Shown: positions 1 to 5,673 of the stretch, one piece after another | Position numbering within the stretch: the first letter of the stretch is position 1 | Layout of the letters: each line of letters starts with the position of its first letter | Origin: Syntrophomonadaceae bacterium | GTDB taxonomy: Bacteria > Bacillota > Dethiobacteria > DTU022 | DNA: 9,644 nucleotides | Direction: 5' to 3' | NCBI GenBank assembly: GCA_003558195.1 | Contig: PWMM01000152.1 | Span: forward strand, 1-9,644 | The notes under the pieces: generated by a model | Databases searched by the model: none | What the model was told of the DNA's origin: nothing | Seen by the model: only the letters and a program-made list of their open reading frames with translations | Position numbers and translations under genes: made by a program

Positions 1-654
1 AGCTCATACATTCAAACCTACATCCAGCGAGATGTCCGTGACTTAAGCGATTTACGTCACATCGATAAATTTATTACGATGTACAGGCTGCTGGCTTCTC
101 GCTCCGGGAATTTGCTAAACAAGACAGATGTTGCCCGTGATGCAGGGATAAACATAAAAACTTTTGATAATTACCTTGAACTGTTAAAGCTCGTCTACCA
201 GATTGATCTGCTGCCGGCCTACAGTGCTAATATCGATAAACGCTTAATAAAAACGCGTAAAATTTATTTCACTGACAGTGGCCTCCTGGCTCACCTGCTC
301 AATATCAACAGCGAAAAAGATTTTTTTGCTTCGCCATACCAGGGCGGTCTGTTTGAAACCTTTATTTATTCAGAGCTGCTTAAAGCAGCGAAATATGATC
401 AAAAACAGACCAGGCTTTATTACCTGAGAACTGCCGACAACCAGGAAGTAGACTTTATTATCGAGCGGGGTAATGAAATAGTAGCCCTGGAGGTAAAACT
501 GGCCGGAACGGTTCATAAAGCAGATTTCAGGCATCTAAAGATGCTGCAGGCTAAAGTAAAAAACTTGCGTGCCGGTTATTTAGTCTATCTTGGTGAACGG
601 GTGTTGCCTTTCGGTAAAGATCTCTATGCCATACCGGCCAGCTGGTTATGCTGA
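1..654 (+). CDS. DUF4143-type ATP-binding protein, C-terminal part (5' end outside window)
   Basis: The frame is open from base 1, so the gene begins before the window; the first ATG at 79 is internal. The 217 visible codons match the C-terminal half of the AAA-type ATPases with a DUF4143 domain. The segment YIQRDVRDL is the usual link after the ATPase core. A helix-turn-helix-like stretch follows (LLNKTDVARDAGINIKTFDNYL), then YFTDSGLLAHLL, GGLFETFIYSEL, and the nuclease-like signature YYLRTADNQEVDFII...VALEVK, which resembles a PD-(D/E)XK core. The P-loop would lie upstream and cannot be seen. The biological role of this family is poorly defined; members are scattered in accessory regions of bacteria and archaea. 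The reading frame shows no lesion here. It converges on the jetD remnant, with 14 nt between the two stop codons. Confidence 0.85.
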   Translation, partial: SSYIQTYIQRDVRDLSDLRHIDKFITMYRLLASRSGNLLNKTDVARDAGINIKTFDNYLELLKLVYQIDLLPAYSANIDKRLIKTRKIYFTDSGLLAHLLNINSEKDFFASPYQGGLFETFIYSELLKAAKYDQKQTRLYYLRTADNQEVDFIIERGNEIVALEVKLAGTVHKADFRHLKMLQAKVKNLRAGYLVYLGERVLPFGKDLYAIPASWLC

Positions 655-669
655 ATCAATAAACAGCAT
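648..669. repeat. Small inverted repeat between convergent stop codons
   Basis: Arms ATGCTG (648-653) and CAGCAT (664-669) are perfect complements around a 10-nt AT-rich loop. The repeat covers the stop of the DUF4143 gene and touches the stop of the jetD remnant. It could be a weak two-way terminator, but the arms are only 6 bp and there is no clear T-tract, so this is a suggestion only. Confidence 0.3.
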
Positions 670-1238
670 CAAGATCTAAGCTCGACTGCTTCCTGCTCGA
701 TGCGTAGTTTATGTTTGAGCATAAGGCGGATCAGGGGGTAAAATACTTCTAAACCCGGGTTATCAAGCAGAAGGGCGAGCTTTTGGCAGTAGCATTCATC
801 TACCGGTTGACCGTAGCTAAGGTGCTTCAGGTAAGTTTCCTCATCCATATACAGCGGGTTAAAGTAAATGCCGCTCTTATCTGTCAGGCTTTGCCAGATT
901 GTGATGCCGCCATAATCAAGGTCACCCCAGTGATAGAATGGGACCCGGCGACTTTGACTCTCAAAGTAGCGATCTCATTTTTCAAGCAGTTTCCGGCGCG
1001 GCGGGTTATGGTAACCTCCCAGGTAGATGACCAGGTGGGAGGAAGGGGCGGTGCGAATATAATGGTAGAAAGAAGTTTTATTCTCTACCGTGACCACCGC
1101 ATCAGCCGGGCAGGCTTCAATACTCAGGTCGGCTGCCATCTCTGTGGATAGACCCAGGTCGGGATAAAAGCACTCTAAAGTAACCCGCCCGGCAGCCGTA
1201 GAATAAACAAGGGGGCCGGCCAGGTTAATCTGGCCCGG
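669..1238 (-). pseudogene. jetD: Wadjet protein JetD, C-terminal (Toprim/DUF2220) remnant with in-frame TGA
   Basis: Read on the minus strand, the frame ending at the TGA at 671-669 encodes the C-terminal half of JetD, the topoisomerase VI-like nuclease subunit of the Wadjet (JetABCD) plasmid-defence complex. Visible in order are INLAGPLVYS, TVENKTSFYHY (about 1091-1059; the Glu is the expected Toprim acidic residue), LVIYLGGYHNPPRRK, FYHWGDLDYGGI (about 938-903; the DxD of Toprim) and, near the end, RIEQEAVEL (EQEA at 698-687). Two things show it is dead. About the first half of the protein is missing, and an in-frame TGA at 977-975 separates the VEN motif from the GDLD motif with the frame unchanged on both sides. 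The upstream boundary, about 1225-1250, is where jetA-like sequence in another frame takes over. The family is inferred from motif order. Confidence 0.85.
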
Positions 1239-2430
1239 ATGTCCCGGTCGATTTCATTTAACCTGATCGGCTGCGGGTCGTGCTGCTTACTGCTCCGGGC
1301 AGGCATTTTCACGCTAAGCTCATCTACCGCCTGCTGGCGAAACAGGCGCAGGCTGCGTTCTATTTCGAAGGGTAACTCTTCCTGTTCTCCTTCTTCCCGG
1401 GCCCGCCGGGCCAGGTAACGCAAAAGGGTTACCAGCTGCTGTTCAATCCCGCGGCCCTGCTGCATCTGGAAGCGCAGCTTTTCTACGGCTGAGCGGGCAT
1501 ACTGTGAATTGCGGCGGTCTATCTCGGCCAAAATGTCGTCCATCCCGGTAAAAGACTCTTCAATATATTCCAGCCAAAAGTAGATCATGTTTTCTGCTTC
1601 CCCGCTGTTTGCGGCCTGTTTCTCTGCCACCATTCGCTCCGCCTGGCTGATAATTTCCGGGCGGTTTGCCTGCCAGTTTTTAACTCGGCCTAAAATCCCG
1701 GTTCTGTACTTGGAGATATGCTCAGAAGTCTTCAGCCGGTAATATTGCTCGCCTAAGATCTTGGTCTGGTATTCATCAAAAATCTGGCTGATAATATCGC
1801 GCGGTTTTTCCATTTCCAGCAGTTTTTCCTTATACTTCTTGATACTGTGGTTCAGGCTGGTCAGGCCCTTGATCAATTCCGCCTTAGATTCATGGGCCTG
1901 CTGCAGGGCGATATAGGTGAGGCTGTCTTCCCCGGTCAGGTTCTGATAAACACTTAAGACCCTGCCCCTGAATTCCATGCGGTAGCCGGTGCGAATTTTA
2001 TCAAATGTTTCCAGAAGGTAGAGGCTGTAATCAGGCAGGGTAATATGCAGGGAATAATCGTGATGCTGTTCCTGGATAACCCATTTTGCATCGATAAACT
2101 TGCGCAGAAAATGAGCGGCCCTTTCCCGGGCATCCTGCGGCAGGTAAGGGGCAGGGTCCTGATCGTTATGATCGCTTTCCAGTCCGGTCCATTCATCGCA
2201 GAGCCACTCTTCGGCCGGATCTGCAGTTTCTAAGTATTCGCAGAACAAATCTATTATTGTTTCCCGGGGGATAGTATAAATGGTGCGCTGGTACTGGTCA
2301 TAAATTAAAAACAGCAGGTCCGCATGCCACCCCTTTAGCGGTCCGGCCAGGAGCGAAAAGAGGTTCTCAGGAATATGCTGAAAAATATTGCCGCCCGGGT
2401 TATCATTGCGTATAAAAAGTATGAACCCAT
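1238..2430 (-). pseudogene. jetA: Wadjet protein JetA (DUF5716), remnant truncated at 3' end and lacking a start
   Basis: The minus-strand frame open from 2434 to 1178 encodes a protein like JetA (DUF5716), the kleisin-like subunit of the condensin-related Wadjet complex. The family N-terminus is plain in NIFQHIPENLFSLLAGPLKG (from about 2389), followed by FLIYDQYQRTIYTIPRE and later FRGRVLSVYQNLTGED, LAEIDRRNSQYARSAVEKL and SKQHDPQPIRLNEIDRDI. The stretch between about 1890 and 1600 is rich in charged, helix-forming residues and may be coiled coil. There is no ATG, GTG or TTG between the upstream stop (2437-2435) and NIFQH. A lost base in the CCCGGG run near 2395 would connect it to an upstream ATG at 2406 or 2430. 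The JetA-like part ends near 1240, after about 380 residues and short of the roughly 500 typical of the family, and passes into jetD sequence. TTG at 2248 is internal and not the true start. Confidence 0.82.
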
Positions 2431-2469
2431 CCCTTTAAAGTTGCTGGCAGTAACCGCCTCAGTGCCCTG

Positions 2470-2498
2470 ATTATAGCACGGCGCAGGCGAAGACTCAA
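2470..2498 (-). promoter_or_regulatory. Extended -10 promoter upstream of the jetA remnant
   Basis: On the minus strand, TTGAGT (2498-2493) is followed after 17 nt by TATAAT (2475-2470). TGC directly before the -10 box makes an extended -10 element. The -10 is a perfect sigma-A consensus and the -35 matches at four of six positions. The predicted start of transcription near 2463 lies a few tens of bases before the jetA frame, so this was probably the Wadjet operon promoter. Confidence 0.65.
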
Positions 2499-2515
2499 AC
2501 TTTTGACAATTCATT

Positions 2516-2850
2516 CTACCTGTAGTAGATCGTTTTAACCAGCAGGAAAGCGATCGCTATTAAAATGACAGCCAGCATTATCCCAACCATATCGATCATA
2601 ACATCAACTACATTTCCGGAACGGCCAGTAACATAGCACTGGTGGTCTCATCAAGGATTGCTGCCAGCATACCGCAGAAAAAGGATATCAGTACGGCCTG
2701 CAGAGGCTTATAATAATGTCTCCACAGCAAAAAGAAAGCCAGGGTGATCATAAAAAAGAGGGCACCATGAGCAAGCTTTCTCAGTAAAAACTCGATAATG
2801 ACTGGATTATGCCGGGCGTATTTATAAAAATCACCGGTCTTTTTTACACT
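2516..2850 (-). pseudogene. VanZ-family membrane protein, broken by a 1-nt deletion
   Basis: Two adjoining minus-strand frames together encode a VanZ-like protein. The first, from 2850, gives FYKYARHNPVIIEF, the family's RKLAH motif (LLRKLAHGALFFM), a hydrophobic segment, and then CGMLAAILDE. The second gives HQCYVTGRSGNVVDVMIDMVGIML, a last hydrophobic stretch, and a TAG stop at 2518-2516. VanZ proteins carry a DEIHQ-type motif exactly at this join. The sequence has only AC (2646-2645) between the GAG and CAC codons, so one base, most simply the T of ATC, is missing. The N-terminal membrane segment expected upstream is not intact: there is a TAA at 2853-2851, and from 2854 to about 2940 only scattered hydrophobic traces in shifted frames. 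VanZ-family proteins are small membrane proteins, the founder linked to teicoplanin resistance; most have no known role. Confidence 0.8.
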
Positions 2851-3027
2851 TTAATCTTATTCCTGAATTATCGGCCCTGTTTGACCTGTTATATTATTAT
2901 ACCGAAAACAAACAGCTGCCTGATAGTTATGGTTCTTGCTAAACAAGGATTTATTGCTAAAGAGTTTGCTTCAGATGATCTTGCCCTGATGGCATGCTTC
3001 ATTAACCGACTGATCCACCTGTTTCAG
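2851..3027. other. Short stretch without a recognisable gene
   Basis: This stretch lies between the VanZ and VapC remnants. A 38-codon minus-strand frame (ATG near 2980) ends in a hydrophobic stretch, RQLFVFGIII, that could be a scrambled trace of the VanZ N-terminus. A 74-codon + frame (2809-3033) crosses it and resembles nothing I know. I call no gene here. Confidence 0.4.
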
Positions 3028-3192
3028 CTATGATATCCAGTTTTCTAAGTTTAAGTTATCAATGTGCTGGTAGTGCTTAATAATACCGGTAACCAACAGG
3101 TTCGATGTTTCAAGCGCAGTGGTAGCAATTAACAGGTCTGCGTCAGCGTCAACGAAGATGGAGTGCCTGTTTATGCAGAAACCCTGCTTAGC
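3028..3192 (-). pseudogene. VapC-like PIN-domain toxin, C-terminal fragment
   Basis: About 54 minus-strand codons end at the TAG at 3030-3028. They match the end of VapC-type PIN ribonucleases: QGFCINRHSIFVDADADLLIATTAL, where the Asp residues before LIAxxAL are the metal-binding acidic positions of the family, then LLVTGIIKHYQHIDNLNLENW, which corresponds to the usual LVTxNxxHFxxIxxLxxENW ending. The N-terminal half, with the first catalytic Asp, is absent, and no antitoxin gene is seen. The fragment follows the stop of the diguanylate cyclase fragment directly and in the same frame, with no start codon of its own. It cannot encode a working toxin. Confidence 0.75.
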
Positions 3193-3546
3193 TTAGCCCT
3201 CTTCAGCCCGGTCACGCCCGTTTTTCTTGGCACGGTACAATGCTTGATCGGCTCTTGCTAGCAGTTCGTCTGACTGGGTTACTTTAGCGTGAAAACAGGT
3301 ATAACCGATGCTGGTTGTGAGGTGTATATCTCCGACCTCTGTTTCAAAAATTTTTCTGCGGGTATTCTTAAGGATTCGCCGGACCACGGGGGTAGCAGCT
3401 TCCATGGTTGTTCCCGGTAAGATTACGCCGAACTCCTCTCCACCCAAGCGACCGGGGATATCTATTTCGCGTATGCTACTCATGAACTTTAGCATATTAT
3501 TATTGTTCCCGGCGTTAAATCCCTCTTTTATAAAATAAACAGTCAC
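3193..3546 (-). pseudogene. Diguanylate cyclase GGDEF domain, C-terminal fragment
   Basis: The minus-strand frame from a GTG at 3546 to the TAA at 3195-3193 encodes the C-terminal two thirds of a GGDEF domain, the enzyme that makes cyclic di-GMP from two GTP. PGRLGGEEFGVILPG carries the GGEEF active-site motif. REID, five residues before it, fits the RxxD inhibitory site. TSIGYTCF and ADQALYRAKKNGRDR are the usual family ending. The first part of the domain, with the DxDxFKxxND metal and nucleotide site, is missing. The region before REID, KEGFNAGNNNNMLKFMSSI, looks like a damaged form of the GHxxGDxVL segment and is a few residues too short before the RxxD site. No sensor domain or credible ribosome binding site lies upstream. 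I regard it as non-functional, though the open frame might suggest a small intact gene. Confidence 0.75.
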
Positions 3547-3841
3547 ATTGTAAGCAAAATTCTTGCATGATGTTCCCTAATCCTTTTTTTAAATGAAACA
3601 TTGTTAAAATTATGCTGCAAATATTTATTTGCAACATATAGAAATTTAAAAGTCGTATCTAAGAGATTTCTCCTCCCTGCTGCGGTTTATTTTTTGCTGT
3701 TAAATTTAACTAAAGTTTTATTTAGCATTTTAGTGTTGTTAGACAATAATAATTTCATCCGCAGGCCATTGTTGTTATATATAATTGTAAGTAATGAGTG
3801 GAAATATATATGCAGGAGATAGGAAGAGGGCAGAATTATTG
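3547..3841. other. AT-rich spacer, no gene recognised
   Basis: This stretch between the GGDEF and XRE remnants is markedly richer in A and T than its surroundings. It holds one clean palindrome (listed separately) and no frame with a recognisable protein. A 73-codon + frame (3601-3822) lacks a ribosome binding site and any family resemblance. On the minus strand a GGGAGGAG near 3684-3677 has no start codon after it. Confidence 0.5.
3616..3633. repeat. 18-bp palindrome in AT-rich spacer
   Basis: TGCAAATA (3616-3623) and TATTTGCA (3626-3633) are perfect inverted repeats around TT. The site lies about 70 nt upstream of the GGDEF fragment frame. The compact symmetry suggests a dimeric regulator's operator, but AT-rich DNA makes such palindromes more likely by chance. 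Confidence 0.35.
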
Positions 3842-4051
3842 CTACGGCCTCAAGTCTTTCATATTTAAATCCAGGGCATCGGCCAATTTTTTTATGTTAG
3901 TAAGCGATATGTTGCGCTTCCCTCTTTCTACGGAACTGATATATGTTTTATGCAAGCCTGTTTTGAATGAAAGTTCTTCCTGGCTAGAGCCAAGCTAAAG
4001 CCGGATATCCCGCAGCTTTTCACCAAAACGAACACAGACCTCTTCATTCAT
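3842..4051 (-). pseudogene. XRE-family HTH regulator interrupted by an amber codon
   Basis: From the ATG at 4051-4049 to the TAG at 3844-3842 there are 69 sense-length codons forming a single-domain Cro/CI-type helix-turn-helix protein. It reads FGEKLRDIRL, then a TAG at codon 19 (3997-3995), then LGSSQEELSFKTGLHKTYIS and SVERGKRNISLTNIKKLADALDL. The frame is the same on both sides of the TAG. SQEELSFKTGLHKTYISSVE is the DNA-binding unit. The RGxRNISLxNIxKLAxAL ending is typical of the small controller (C) proteins of restriction-modification systems and of similar regulators. No restriction or methylase gene is visible. The TAG falls in the link between helices 1 and 2, so the product would be an 18-residue peptide. 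A perfect inverted repeat lies 46 nt upstream of the start. Confidence 0.82.
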
Positions 4052-4097
4052 AACAGCCCACCGCACTATTGTCTTATTTTCCGTTTATGGTATAGGA

Positions 4098-4116
4098 TGT
4101 AGACTTAACGTCTACA
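4098..4116. promoter_or_regulatory. Probable operator palindrome of the XRE regulator
   Basis: TGTAGAC (4098-4104) and GTCTACA (4110-4116) are perfect inverted repeats with a 5-nt centre, TTAAC. A further GACTATA follows at 4117-4123, recalling the GACT/AGTC half-sites of C-protein operators. The site lies 46 nt before the start codon of the broken XRE gene, where a self-regulating controller would bind. The role is inferred from position and symmetry. Confidence 0.5.
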
Positions 4117-4347
4117 GACTATAAATCACATTTATGCAATTACTGAGAGGGGCAGGCAGGTTGAATCTTGCTGCTACAAAACAGCTTTCTTTTGTTCTTT
4201 CCTCTGGAAGAATGCTATCCGTTAATTCAAGCAAACCTCAGCAGCATATTACATTGTAGGCAAGTCTGAAACTATGTCGGTATCCAGGCTCTGCTTTCTT
4301 AATGGGTCTAAGGCTTGGCTAAATATCGCTCGGAGTTTAATTACTGC

Positions 4348-4376
4348 TTGAGATTGATTGGAATTGATGTTAATAT
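4348..4376 (+). promoter_or_regulatory. Extended -10 sigma-A promoter of the yicC operon
   Basis: TTGAGA (4348-4353) and TAATAT (4371-4376) are separated by 17 nt, and TGT (4368-4370) directly before the -10 box gives an extended -10 element. Transcription would start near 4383, leaving a leader of about 105 nt before yicC. It is the best promoter I see before the cluster and probably serves yicC through coaBC. Confidence 0.6.
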
Positions 4377-4406
4377 TAAGCCAGAAACAGAGCAATTAAG
4401 GCTTAA
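4376..4406. repeat. Inverted repeat at the predicted transcript start
   Basis: TTAAGCC (4376-4382) pairs perfectly with GGCTTAA (4400-4406) across a 17-nt centre. The left arm touches the -10 box of the predicted yicC promoter, so it may be an operator half-pair or simply chance. The long loop makes an RNA hairpin weak. Confidence 0.3.
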
Positions 4407-4488
4407 ATCGGCATAATTTGCTGAATTTGGTCTGTTGCAGCACTTAATTAACTATAAAAGGTTTAAGTGATCTTGAAAGGCGCTATCT

Positions 4489-5364
4489 ATGATCAGCAGT
4501 ATGACAGGATATGGCCGCGGCAGTGGCAGCAAACAAGGTTTTACTTTTTCTGTTGAAATGCGTTCAGTTAACCATCGCTACGCTGATTTTTCTATGCGAC
4601 TTCCCCGGGAGCTTTACTCGCTGGAAGAACGCATTCGAGGCCTGCTGCAGGAATCGATTAAAAGGGGTCGGGTGGAGCTGACCCTGGGCCTTGACGAGAT
4701 TCCTGCTGGAGCTCGCCAGGTCAAAATAAATCACGATTTGGCTGAAGGTTATTATAATACCCTTCAAGAGCTTTGCCAAAACCTGCAGCTTCCGGATCGA
4801 ATAGGGCTGGAACACCTGTTACAGATGCCTGAACTTCTTCGAACCGGTGCTATAGCTGTTACCGAAGAAGAGGTTTGGCCTGCCATCAGTGAAGCTCTTG
4901 ATGAAGCTTTAAAACAGCTTTTAGAACAGCGCCGGGTCGAAGGAGAAAACCTGGGGAGCGATTTACTAAAGAGATGCCTTCACCTGGAAGAAATGCTGGA
5001 AAAAGCTGCTAAAAGGGCAGAAGAAGCCAAGGATGAACACCGTCGTCGGATTGAGCAAAAGTTCCAGGAACTCCTGGCCGGACAGTTTGAGGAAACCAGG
5101 CTGATCATGGAATGTGCATTGCTGGTTGAAAGGATGGGGGTAGATGAAGAACTGGTTCGTCTAAGAAGTCATATTGACGCTTTTCGGGGATATTTAACCG
5201 GCCTGGCTCCTGCCGGGCGCAAACTAGATTTTATCGCCCAGGAAATGTTTCGCGAAGTAAACACTCTAGGCTCAAAAGCCGGTGATTTTCAATTAACCAA
5301 TTTGGTTGTAGAGCTCAAAGCAGAGCTGGAAAAAATTCGTGAACAGATCCAAAATTTAGAGTGA
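4489..5364 (+). CDS. yicC: YicC family endoribonuclease
   Basis: This complete 291-residue protein has the usual length for YicC/YloC. It opens with the family signature MISSMTGYGRG and continues with MRSVNHRYADFSMRLP (YicC-like N-terminal domain, roughly residues 1-155). A central, strongly charged helical part with likely coiled coil follows (about 160-205). The C-terminal DUF1732 domain contains GRKLDFIAQEMFREVNTLGSKAGD and ends in ELKAELEKIREQIQNLE. Family members are metal-dependent endoribonucleases; E. coli YicC has been linked to decay of a small RNA. The role in this organism is inferred. The ATG at 4489 follows GAAAGG after 8 nt. It is the first gene of the cluster; remA begins 18 nt after its stop, which fits one transcript. 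Confidence 0.93.
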   Translation: MISSMTGYGRGSGSKQGFTFSVEMRSVNHRYADFSMRLPRELYSLEERIRGLLQESIKRGRVELTLGLDEIPAGARQVKINHDLAEGYYNTLQELCQNLQLPDRIGLEHLLQMPELLRTGAIAVTEEEVWPAISEALDEALKQLLEQRRVEGENLGSDLLKRCLHLEEMLEKAAKRAEEAKDEHRRRIEQKFQELLAGQFEETRLIMECALLVERMGVDEELVRLRSHIDAFRGYLTGLAPAGRKLDFIAQEMFREVNTLGSKAGDFQLTNLVVELKAELEKIREQIQNLE

Positions 5365-5382
5365 AAGAAAGGGGTTTTTGAA

Positions 5383-5655
5383 ATGGCTATTAAACTAATT
5401 AATATCGGGTTTGGTAATATAGTATCAGCCAGCCGCATAATTGCCATAATCAGTCCTGAATCAGCCCCGGTAAAAAGAGTGATCAGCGAATCCCGTGAGC
5501 GGGGTATGTTGATTGATGCTACCTATGGACGCCGGACCAGGGCTGTAATCATTGCCGATAGTGGCCATATTATACTGTCAGCAGTTCAGCCGGAAACTGT
5601 AAAACACCGCTTGCAGGCCAGTGATACCCAGATTGAAAATGAAAATGCTGAATAA
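5383..5655 (+). CDS. remA: RemA family DNA-binding regulator (DUF370)
   Basis: This complete 90-residue protein matches the RemA/DUF370 family. It starts MAIKLINIGFGNIVSASRII and contains ISPESAPVKRVISESRERGMLIDATYGRRTRAVI and DSGHIILSAVQPETV, all strongly conserved family stretches. In Bacillus subtilis RemA binds DNA as a ring-shaped oligomer and activates biofilm matrix and osmoprotection genes; its target genes here are unknown. The Arg-rich ESRERG and GRRTRA segments are the kind that contact DNA in the family. The last 10 or so residues are acidic and probably unstructured. AGAAAGGGG (5366-5374) sits 8 nt before the ATG. The place between yicC and gmk is the standard one in Bacillota. 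Confidence 0.93.
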   Translation: MAIKLINIGFGNIVSASRIIAIISPESAPVKRVISESRERGMLIDATYGRRTRAVIIADSGHIILSAVQPETVKHRLQASDTQIENENAE

Positions 5656-5673
5656 ATAACCTGGAGGCTTTTA

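Larger units (their letters stand above)
4117..4488. other. Intergenic region with promoter, no gene recognised
   Basis: This is the boundary between the decayed region and the housekeeping cluster. None of the six frames gives a protein I recognise, and there is no RNA gene with an obvious fold. The only supported content is the promoter at 4348-4376, the small hairpin just after it, and the yicC ribosome binding site (GAAAGG, 4475-4480). Confidence 0.6.

Noticed and set aside
783..1151. 122-codon open frame on the + strand
   Set aside because: It is the exact antisense of the JetD remnant frame; the minus strand has the Toprim motifs and this frame resembles no protein.
1954..2233. Short open frames on both strands within jetA
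   Set aside because: They overlap the JetA-like frame and lack a ribosome binding site or family resemblance.
2809..3033. 74-codon + frame across the VanZ and VapC remnants
   Set aside because: No ribosome binding site and no recognisable motif; it is largely antisense to damaged genes.
3308..3538. 76-codon + frame
   Set aside because: Antisense shadow of the GGDEF fragment.
3601..3998. Two short + frames (73 and 66 codons)
   Set aside because: The first is AT-rich and featureless; the second is antisense to the XRE pseudogene.
4564..4815. 83-codon minus frame within yicC
   Set aside because: Shadow of a well-identified gene.
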